Assembly: GCA_020632925.1 (NCBI GenBank)
Contig: JACKER010000091.1
Location: forward strand, 1-5,073
Length of the DNA stretch: 5,073 bases
Direction of reading: 5' to 3'
Origin: Alphaproteobacteria bacterium
Lineage (GTDB): Bacteria > Myxococcota_A > UBA796 > GCA-2862545
The position numbers and the translations under genes are program-made. The notes below the pieces were generated by a model. The model had not been told where the DNA came from. It saw only the letters and a list, made by a program, of their open reading frames with translations, and ran no database searches. Of this stretch, positions 1 to 5,073 are shown piece by piece (the first letter of the stretch is position 1; every line of letters starts with the position of its first letter).

Positions 1-642
1 TTCGGCGACGCGCCCATGTCGACCTTCCTCGGCAACCACGACGTGAACCGCTTCGTGACCGACGCGAGCGGCGGCGCGGACGTGTGCGACGGCACGAACA
101 TCCGCGTGGCGAACGAGCCGACCGACCCCTGGCCCTACGAGTCGCTCCGGCTCGGCTTCACCTTCCTGCTCACGAACCCCGGCCTGCCGCTGGTCTACTA
201 CGGCGACGAGATCGGGATGCCGGGCAACGGCGACCCCGACAACCGCCACCCGCTGTCCTGGCACGTCGACGATCTGGCCGGTGTGGGCTCGGTGGACGAC
301 CTCGCCTCCCGCGTCGATCCGCAGCAGGCGGCGACCGCGCGGCTCGTGTCGAAGCTCGCCCAGGCCCGCAAGGTCCACCCTGCGTTCTCGGAGGGCAGCT
401 GGATCGAGTGGTGGCGGGAGCCCGACCTGTACGCCTACGCTCGCACGGCGGGTGGTGACGCTGCCCTCGTGGTCCTCAACCGGTCGGACAGCGATCGCGT
501 GCTCGACAACGGGCTGTCGTTCGCCAACCTGCCGCAGGGGACGTACGAAGACGTGCTCACCGGCGCCTCGGTCACCAGCAACGGCGACCGACTCGTCTTC
601 CCCGTGCCGCGGCGCTCGTCCGTCGTCCTCGTCCACCGCTAG
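1..642 (+). CDS. alpha-amylase family (GH13) glycoside hydrolase, C-terminal part (5' end outside window)
   Basis: This is the last 213 residues of a GH13 hydrolase, open in frame from base 1 to the TAG at 640-642. The fragment begins at conserved region IV of the catalytic barrel: FLGNHDVNRF, with His13 and the transition-state-stabilising Asp14 (codon 40-42). Residues 61-72 (GLPLVYYGDEIG) are the usual barrel motif after beta-strand 8, followed by GDPDNRHPLSW. From about residue 135 to the end a beta-rich segment fits the small domain C of alpha-amylases. The nucleophile Asp and acid/base Glu lie upstream and cannot be seen. The family hydrolyses or transfers alpha-1,4-glucosidic bonds in starch, glycogen or maltodextrins; the exact specificity (alpha-amylase, cyclomaltodextrinase-like or other) cannot be read from this part. 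No carbohydrate-binding module follows domain C. The ATG at base 16 lies inside the catalytic motif and is not a real start. Export is likely from its neighbours but unproven, as its N-terminus is missing. Confidence 0.93.
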   Translation, partial: FGDAPMSTFLGNHDVNRFVTDASGGADVCDGTNIRVANEPTDPWPYESLRLGFTFLLTNPGLPLVYYGDEIGMPGNGDPDNRHPLSWHVDDLAGVGSVDDLASRVDPQQAATARLVSKLAQARKVHPAFSEGSWIEWWREPDLYAYARTAGGDAALVVLNRSDSDRVLDNGLSFANLPQGTYEDVLTGASVTSNGDRLVFPVPRRSSVVLVHR

Positions 643-645
643 GAG
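641..645 (+). promoter_or_regulatory. Shine-Dalgarno site of the isoamylase gene
   Basis: AGGAG lies five bases before the ATG at 651 and overlaps the TAG stop (640-642) of the preceding amylase gene. It decides the start of the isoamylase, and its placement lets ribosomes finishing the amylase reinitiate on the next gene. Confidence 0.8.
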
Positions 646-650
646 TCCCG

Positions 651-680
651 ATGCGCTCCCTGCTCCCGCTGCTCGCCTGC
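651..680 (+). other. short lipoprotein-type signal sequence of the isoamylase
   Basis: The first ten codons give one Arg, a short Leu-rich stretch, and LLAC, a near-consensus lipobox with Cys10 at 678-680; a second Cys follows at position 12. If processed by signal peptidase II, the enzyme would be anchored to a membrane by its N-terminus. At nine residues before Cys the leader is shorter than usual, so lipidation is a prediction, not a certainty. Confidence 0.55.
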
Positions 681-3098
681 GGCTGTGCCTCCGCCGAGTA
701 CACGCGTCTCTACCACGTCCAGGACAAGGCCGACGAGCTCGACTGGGACAGCATCGCTGCCCTCGACCACCTCGGGCCCACGATCACCGAGCGCGGCGTC
801 AACTTCGGCGTCTACTCGGCGCACGCCGAGCGCGTCGAGCTCATGCTGTTCGAGGACCCCGACGCGGACCGTCCCACCCAGCAGTTCCCGATGACGAGGT
901 ACGGCGACGTCTGGAACCTCTACGTCGAGGGCGTGGGGTCGGGGCAGTACTACGGCTACGTCGCCTGGGGCCCGAACTGGCCCTACGACGAGACCTTCGT
1001 CCCCGGCTCCACCACGGGCTTCCGCGCGGACGTGGACGAGTCGGGCAACCGGTTCAACCCGAACAAGCTCCTCATCGACCCGTACGCGAAGGTCCTGTCC
1101 CGCGACCACGACTGGAGCCGCGGCTCGGCGGCGTCCGGCCCCGACAACGCGCGCTCGACCTACGCGGCGGCGTCGAAGAGCGTCGTGATCGACAGCACGT
1201 ACGAGTGGCGCGACGCGGACTGGCAGGCGGCCCAGGCCTCCGGGAACAACCCCGGTCACGGTCCCGCCGACCTCATCGTCTACGAGGTCCACCTCAAGGG
1301 GTTCAGCAACAGCCCCACCTCGTCTCGCTACGGCGTGGAGCACTTCGGGACCTACCGCGGGCTCGGCGAGGGCGCCGACTACCTCTCCGACCTCGGCATC
1401 ACCGCGGTCGAGCTGCTCCCGATCCACGAGAAGCCCGGCGACGGCGGCTACTGGGGGTACAACAACCTCTCGTGGTTCGCGCCGGAGACGACGTACTCGG
1501 CGGCCTTCCAGGACGGTGGCGAGCCCGTCGAGATCGTCGACGAGTTCAAGTGGATGGTCGACGAGCTGCACGCGCGCGGCATCGAGGTCATCGTCGACGT
1601 GGTGTACAACCACACCGGCGAGGGCGGGCTCTGGCGGACCAAGCTCTACTTCGAGGACCCTGACGGGGACTGGCAGTGCGACCCGGCGGTCGCGGTCAAC
1701 CTCGACTCGCAGGAGGTCGCCTCGCTGCTGGCCTGGCGCGGGCTCGACTCGAGCTCGTACTACGTGATGGCCGACGCGAACCAGCGCTACTGGGACGGCT
1801 CCACGGGCGTCGGCAACCAGGTCCGGGCGAACCACGAGCCCGGCCAGCGCATGATCCTCGACAGCCTGCGGTACATGGTCGAGGAGCTGCACGTCGACGG
1901 CTTCCGCTTCGATCTGGCGGCCGTGCTGGGCGAGAAGGACGACGCGCCCTCGCAGTACTGGACCACGCCGACCGGCACGACGCTGAACCTGATCGCGGAC
2001 GACCCGGTCCTGCAAGCGCACCACACGCGGATCATCGCCGAGCCCTGGTCGCTGGCCTACGACGCCTCCGTCCAGTACCCGATGTCGAGCAACGACCCCA
2101 ACGTGGGTTGGGGCGAGTGGAACGGCATCTTCCGTGACTGGTGGCGGAACTGGCTCAACGACGACAACTACCCGCTCAACGCGAAGATCGGCCCGCTCGA
2201 CGGCGGTGGCGTGCTGACGGGCAGCTACGACCGGTACGCGGCCGCCGGGAAGAAGCCGTACCACGTGGTGAACTTCATCACGGCCCACGACGGCTTCACG
2301 ATGTTCGACCTGATGTCGTACGGGGAGAAGGAGAACGGCTGCGGCCCGCTCAACCCGATCTGCTGCGTGGACACGTGCTCGGCCTGGTGCGACCCGACGA
2401 GCGGCGAGTCCAACAACCACAGCCGGGTGTGGGGCGCTGGCGGCGACGAGAGCCTCAAGCGCCAGATGATCCGCAACGCGTTCGTGGGGCTGCTCATTTC
2501 GCAGGGCACCCCGATGATGCTCGGCGGCGACGAGTGGATGCGGACCCAGTACGGCAACAACAACGCCTACACGACCTGGTCCGACAACGAGTGGGCCTGG
2601 TACCGCTGGGGCGAGTGGACCAGCGAGAACCGGAACAACGTCTACCGGCACCGCATGCACGACTTCGTGCGGGACCTCGTGCGCTTCCGCAAGGAGCACA
2701 GCTACGCGTTCGCGCCCGAGGACTGGGGTGCGGGCATGCCCATCCGCTGGCTCGACGAGAACGGCGCGGACGCCTCGGGCGCCACCTGGGGCAGCCGGCA
2801 CATGCAGATGCACTACACCGACGGCGGATCGTCCGGGAACAAGGAGATCGTGGTCCTGCTGAACATGGAGCAGGGCGACGTGGGCTTTTCGCTCCCGAAC
2901 GGCACCTGGAACGTCCGGGTGGACACGCAGGCCTGGTTCGATCTGCCCGGCAAGAGCGGCGAGCCCACGGGCTGGTTCGACGAGAAGCCCGACGTCGATG
3001 CGTTCGAGTCGTACAACATCCGCCTGGACACCGACGAGCCGGTGTCGGGCCGCTACACGGTGCCCGCGCGCACCATCGTCATCCTGGAGGAAGCGTGA
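651..3098 (+). CDS. exported isoamylase-type glycogen/starch debranching enzyme (GH13, probable lipoprotein)
   Basis: This 815-residue enzyme hydrolyses alpha-1,6 branch points of glycogen or amylopectin (isoamylase, EC 3.2.1.68, GH13_11-like; relatives are called GlgX or TreX). The N-terminus MRSLLPLLAC resembles a lipoprotein leader with Cys10 as the lipidated residue, although the leader is unusually short. Residues about 45-150 form the N-terminal CBM48-like domain, ending in YYGYVAWGPNWPY and RFNPNKLLIDPYA, motifs I recall from the secreted Pseudomonas isoamylase. The GH13 barrel follows: region I VIVDVVYNHT (Asp316, His321), region II DGFRFD (nucleophile Asp421), region III IIAEPW (acid/base Glu464), region IV TAHD (Asp547). 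GGDEWMRTQYGNNNAYTTW (625-643) is typical of debranching enzymes. A beta-sandwich domain ends the protein. All catalytic residues are present, so it should be active. A loop at 564-580 carries five cysteines. The start is set by AGGAG at 641-645. A classical cytoplasmic GlgX is less likely because of the leader and the cysteines. Confidence 0.93.
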   Translation: MRSLLPLLACGCASAEYTRLYHVQDKADELDWDSIAALDHLGPTITERGVNFGVYSAHAERVELMLFEDPDADRPTQQFPMTRYGDVWNLYVEGVGSGQYYGYVAWGPNWPYDETFVPGSTTGFRADVDESGNRFNPNKLLIDPYAKVLSRDHDWSRGSAASGPDNARSTYAAASKSVVIDSTYEWRDADWQAAQASGNNPGHGPADLIVYEVHLKGFSNSPTSSRYGVEHFGTYRGLGEGADYLSDLGITAVELLPIHEKPGDGGYWGYNNLSWFAPETTYSAAFQDGGEPVEIVDEFKWMVDELHARGIEVIVDVVYNHTGEGGLWRTKLYFEDPDGDWQCDPAVAVNLDSQEVASLLAWRGLDSSSYYVMADANQRYWDGSTGVGNQVRANHEPGQRMILDSLRYMVEELHVDGFRFDLAAVLGEKDDAPSQYWTTPTGTTLNLIADDPVLQAHHTRIIAEPWSLAYDASVQYPMSSNDPNVGWGEWNGIFRDWWRNWLNDDNYPLNAKIGPLDGGGVLTGSYDRYAAAGKKPYHVVNFITAHDGFTMFDLMSYGEKENGCGPLNPICCVDTCSAWCDPTSGESNNHSRVWGAGGDESLKRQMIRNAFVGLLISQGTPMMLGGDEWMRTQYGNNNAYTTWSDNEWAWYRWGEWTSENRNNVYRHRMHDFVRDLVRFRKEHSYAFAPEDWGAGMPIRWLDENGADASGATWGSRHMQMHYTDGGSSGNKEIVVLLNMEQGDVGFSLPNGTWNVRVDTQAWFDLPGKSGEPTGWFDEKPDVDAFESYNIRLDTDEPVSGRYTVPARTIVILEEA
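3086..3090 (+). promoter_or_regulatory. Shine-Dalgarno site of the beta-barrel gene
   Basis: GGAGG sits inside the last codons of the isoamylase gene, four bases before the GTG at 3095. It supports a GTG start that overlaps the isoamylase stop codon (GTGA at 3095-3098), an arrangement typical of translational coupling. Confidence 0.75.
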
Positions 3099-3157
3099 CC
3101 TCGTTGGTCGCGTTCGGCCTGGCCTTCCTGACGCCCACCGCAGCCGCCGGGCAGGCC
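3095..3157 (+). other. Sec-type signal peptide of the beta-barrel protein
   Basis: Codons 1-21 encode a hydrophobic core (LVAFGLAFL) followed by a Pro and an Ala-rich cleavage region. There is no Lys or Arg in the n-region, which is unusual. Cleavage after Ala18 or Ala21 would leave a mature N-terminus close to the first predicted strand (DIGGYFRV). Confidence 0.7.
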
Positions 3158-4567
3158 GACATCGGCGGATACTTCCGCGTGATGGGCCGCCCGGATCTGC
3201 AAGGGGGCAACGGCCGCCTCGGCTACTGGAATCTGTACGGGCGCCTCATGAACGAGGGCTCCTACGGCATGCTCGAGCTTCGCTACGACGTGCTGCCGCG
3301 CGAGCCGGGCAGCGCCGCCCCCTGGAGCGCCGTGCACGCGCGGATCGAGGGCGGCTCGATCACGAACGCGGACGCGGGCAACGGCAACCTCGGGAACTTC
3401 CGGCTCTCGCAGATGTACGTGCGCTCCGGCAACGTGCTGCTGCGCGACGTGACCTGGCAGGTCGGCACGCTCGAGTACTTCTTCGGCGACCTCGGGCTGT
3501 ACGACATGCGCCCGGCCACGCTGATGTACGGCACGGTCGGCGCGAGCGCGACCTACGACCACGGTCCGGTCGAGCTGCTCGTGGGGGCAGGGGACTCGGG
3601 CTGGTGGCTCTACAACACGCGCTACGACGCGGTCCCCACGGGGGCGGTGGCGCTGCGGCTGCGGGCCGCGGGCAAGCTCGAGGTGGGCGGTGGCGCCGAG
3701 GTGCGCTCCGAGCGGCACGTGCCGGGCCTCGTGAACGCCCCGTACCAGACCCCCGGCATCACCTACGAGGACTGGATCCGCGGGGAGGTCGCGGAGCACT
3801 ACCTCGCGGAGTTCGGCGAGGAGCAGGCGGACTACTTCCCCGACCCCGAGCCGCGCACGGCGAGCTCCTGGCTGGCCGTGGGGTACGTCGGCTTCGGCGG
3901 CTTCGGGCCGCTGCTCTGGAACAACCTCTTCCTGCGCTACGAGCATCTCCACCCCCAGCGCTCCACGTTCGAGTCGCTGCTGGGCGAGGACCTCGAGCTC
4001 TTCGTGCACGACTTCACCGACCAGCGGACCGCGCTGACGGTGGGCGACGAGATGCAGCTGCGGCTGATCCCGAACCGGCTCGACGCCGTGGTCGCGGGGA
4101 TCTGGAGCGATCAGCGGGACGCGGACAACGACATCGTGCCGTCGGACTTCGATCGCACCTGGGGCTCGACGGTCCAGAGGCTGCAGATCTACACGACACC
4201 GACGGTCCACCTGCTGCTCGAGAACGCGGTCGCCCGGGAGTGGTCGCGCAACGGCAACGCGTTCCGCGAGCACGCGGACAGCATCTTCTCGAACACCGAC
4301 GGGCGCCCCGACACGCGCGGGCTCGAGAACGGCGACAGCGACACGCGCAAGACCTGGCAGGGCAAGGGTGGCGTCGTGCTCAACCCGCTCGGGCCAGGCA
4401 TCTTCGTGCGCCCGTCGCTGCGCCTGCTCTACGGCGTGCAGTACAGCAGCCAGAACAACGCGTTCGGCAACGCCTTCGTCGAGACGGTCGACCAGGCGAA
4501 CGCGTTCGGGAACGTCGAGCAGCACTGGCACCACCTGGCGGCCATCGAAGCGGAGGCCTGGTTCTGA
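3095..4567 (+). CDS. predicted outer-membrane beta-barrel protein, LamB/maltoporin-like
   Basis: The 490-residue product starts at GTG 3095, chosen because of the GGAGG at 3086-3090, the 4-bp overlap with the isoamylase stop, and a clear signal peptide right after it (hydrophobic residues 4-12, then TPTAAAGQA, cleavage probably after Ala18 or Ala21). The mature part starts ADIGGYFRVMG and is rich in Tyr, Trp and alternating polar/apolar residues, as in transmembrane beta-strands. It ends in EAEAWF; a final aromatic residue is the usual signal for outer-membrane insertion. Segment 121-151 (TWQVGTLEYFF, then GLYDMRP and GTVGAS) and the end (IFVRPSLRLLYG, then a last strand ending WF) recall the layout of maltoporin LamB, from memory and without alignment. 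An acidic loop lies at about 220-252. With two alpha-glucan hydrolases in the same operon, passage of maltodextrins across the outer membrane is the most natural role. Another porin family or a non-transport barrel remains possible; the barrel call is firmer than the LamB call. Confidence 0.72.
   Translation: MTSLVAFGLAFLTPTAAAGQADIGGYFRVMGRPDLQGGNGRLGYWNLYGRLMNEGSYGMLELRYDVLPREPGSAAPWSAVHARIEGGSITNADAGNGNLGNFRLSQMYVRSGNVLLRDVTWQVGTLEYFFGDLGLYDMRPATLMYGTVGASATYDHGPVELLVGAGDSGWWLYNTRYDAVPTGAVALRLRAAGKLEVGGGAEVRSERHVPGLVNAPYQTPGITYEDWIRGEVAEHYLAEFGEEQADYFPDPEPRTASSWLAVGYVGFGGFGPLLWNNLFLRYEHLHPQRSTFESLLGEDLELFVHDFTDQRTALTVGDEMQLRLIPNRLDAVVAGIWSDQRDADNDIVPSDFDRTWGSTVQRLQIYTTPTVHLLLENAVAREWSRNGNAFREHADSIFSNTDGRPDTRGLENGDSDTRKTWQGKGGVVLNPLGPGIFVRPSLRLLYGVQYSSQNNAFGNAFVETVDQANAFGNVEQHWHHLAAIEAEAWF
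4552..4556 (+). promoter_or_regulatory. Shine-Dalgarno site of the small lipoprotein gene
   Basis: GGAGG lies in the final codons of the beta-barrel gene, ten bases before the ATG at 4567. The next in-frame ATG (4576) is further away and less well placed, and no ATG, GTG or TTG occurs in this frame from 4483 to 4566, so 4567 is the best start. Confidence 0.65.
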
Positions 4568-4599
4568 TGTCGCTGATGGCTTTGTGGACGCTGGCCTGC
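4567..4599 (+). other. short lipoprotein-type signal sequence of the hypothetical protein
   Basis: Codons 1-11 give a hydrophobic run (LMALWTLA) ending at Cys11 (4597-4599), followed by a Pro-rich linker such as lipoproteins often carry after the lipidated Cys. The lipobox TLAC is not ideal and a basic n-region is absent. Confidence 0.5.
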
Positions 4600-5070
4600 A
4601 TCAAGGCCCCGCCCCCCGTCGTCGCTCCCGAGCCGCTGCCGGTCACGGTCGCGGCCGTGGTCGAGTCGTACACCGAGCGCACCGTGGCGCCCGGCGCCGC
4701 CGAGGTGATCGATCCGCTGCACGAGGTGCTGAGCGCGCATGGCCTGCAGCCGGCCGACGCTTCCGCCGCGACGGTGGAGCGCTTCACGGACCTGCGGTCG
4801 ACCGACGCGCGCCTCGAGGCGCTCGGAGACGGGGTGGTGTTGCTCGTCGAGCTCGCGCCTCGGTACTCGAGCCAGATGTCCGGGCGCTACCGGTGGACCG
4901 TGGACACCGCGATCCACCTCCAGTCTCCGGAGGGTCCGGAGGGGGTGCGGGAGCTCGAGGTGCCCGTGCACCTGATCTACGCCCACCAGAAGGAGGAGGA
5001 GGCCGCCGCCGCTGCGATGCCCGTGGTCGCGCGCGAGGTCTCGGCCGTGCTGGACGACTGGCTCCAGTAG
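4567..5070 (+). CDS. hypothetical small lipoprotein, function unknown
   Basis: I do not recognise this 167-residue protein. Its ATG shares one base with the stop of the beta-barrel gene (TGATG), and GGAGG at 4552-4556 precedes it. The N-terminus MSLMALWTLAC looks like a short lipoprotein leader with Cys11 as the candidate lipidated residue; Thr at lipobox position -3 is off consensus and there is no basic residue, so confidence is moderate. A Pro/Val-rich linker follows (14-27). The rest appears to be one small alpha/beta domain: a possible helix around 43-58, strands around 89-98 (GVVLLVELAP) and 106-118, another strand about 128-138, an EEEAAAAA stretch at 143-150, and a C-terminal amphipathic helix ending DDWLQ. 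No enzyme motif is visible. Position suggests a periplasmic or outer-membrane-attached partner of the porin or the hydrolases, but this is guilt by association. The gene is complete, ending with TAG at 5068-5070. Confidence 0.8.
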   Translation: MSLMALWTLACIKAPPPVVAPEPLPVTVAAVVESYTERTVAPGAAEVIDPLHEVLSAHGLQPADASAATVERFTDLRSTDARLEALGDGVVLLVELAPRYSSQMSGRYRWTVDTAIHLQSPEGPEGVRELEVPVHLIYAHQKEEEAAAAAMPVVAREVSAVLDDWLQ

Positions 5071-5073
5071 GCT

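Noticed and set aside
281..1663. 460-codon plus-strand frame across the amylase/isoamylase junction
   Set aside because: It is out of frame with both real genes, very rich in Arg, Pro and Ser, and carries no motif.
639..2813. 724-codon open frame on the minus strand opposite the isoamylase gene
   Set aside because: Its translation is a low-complexity Val/Arg/Ala/Asp-rich string with no motif, while the plus strand encodes a full catalytic GH13 protein. Strong GC bias at third codon positions removes stops from the antisense frame.
2141..3094. Upstream extension of the beta-barrel reading frame into the isoamylase gene
   Set aside because: The frame is open, but the translated part is Arg-rich shadow sequence over isoamylase codons. 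The signal peptide and Shine-Dalgarno site place the true start at GTG 3095.
4456..4513. Near-duplicate 15-base stretch encoding NAFGN twice near the end of the barrel gene
   Set aside because: Two short copies in frame within one coding region; too short and isolated to call a repeat element, and probably part of a loop before the last strand.
3053..4534. 493-codon open frame on the minus strand opposite the beta-barrel gene
   Set aside because: Same cause and same Val/Arg/Leu/Ala-rich composition; it has no recognisable domain and conflicts with a well-supported plus-strand gene.
4988..5015. GAGGAGGAG then GCC-type triplet run near the end of the lipoprotein gene
   Set aside because: It simply encodes the EEEAAAAA stretch. 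It resembles a Shine-Dalgarno site, but no plausible gene starts after it within the window.
5068..5073. Possible terminator after the last gene
   Set aside because: Only three bases follow the stop codon, so nothing can be judged.

Overview
The window is a GC-rich stretch, with G or C at most third codon positions, packed with four genes on the + strand and almost no intergenic DNA. A signal-peptide protein that looks like an outer-membrane beta-barrel, together with two putative lipoproteins, points to a Gram-negative host. The composition and the secreted isoamylase would fit a myxobacterium or related deltaproteobacterial lineage, but this is an inference and the sequence alone does not fix the taxon.

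Layout: (1) 1-642 is the 3' end of a GH13 alpha-amylase-family gene whose start lies upstream of the window. (2) 651-3098 is a complete GH13 debranching enzyme of the bacterial isoamylase type, with a very short lipoprotein-like leader. (3) 3095-4567 is a GTG-started, signal-peptide-bearing predicted beta-barrel that ends in an aromatic residue and recalls maltoporin/LamB. (4) 4567-5070 is a small predicted lipoprotein of unknown function. The junctions are an 8-bp gap, a 4-bp overlap and a 1-bp overlap, so the genes very probably form one operon with coupled translation. No promoter, terminator, RNA gene, mobile element, CRISPR array or notable repeat was found; the operon promoter must lie before base 1 and the terminator, if any, after base 5073.

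Working model (inference): the alpha-amylase cuts alpha-1,4 bonds of starch or glycogen outside the cytoplasm, the isoamylase removes alpha-1,6 branches, and the resulting linear maltodextrins cross the outer membrane through the beta-barrel protein. The small lipoprotein would be an accessory factor of unknown role. This would be a compact, porin-based alpha-glucan utilisation unit, different in composition from the TonB-dependent SusCD systems of Bacteroidota. The long ORFs on the minus strand are by-products of the codon bias and are not counted as genes.
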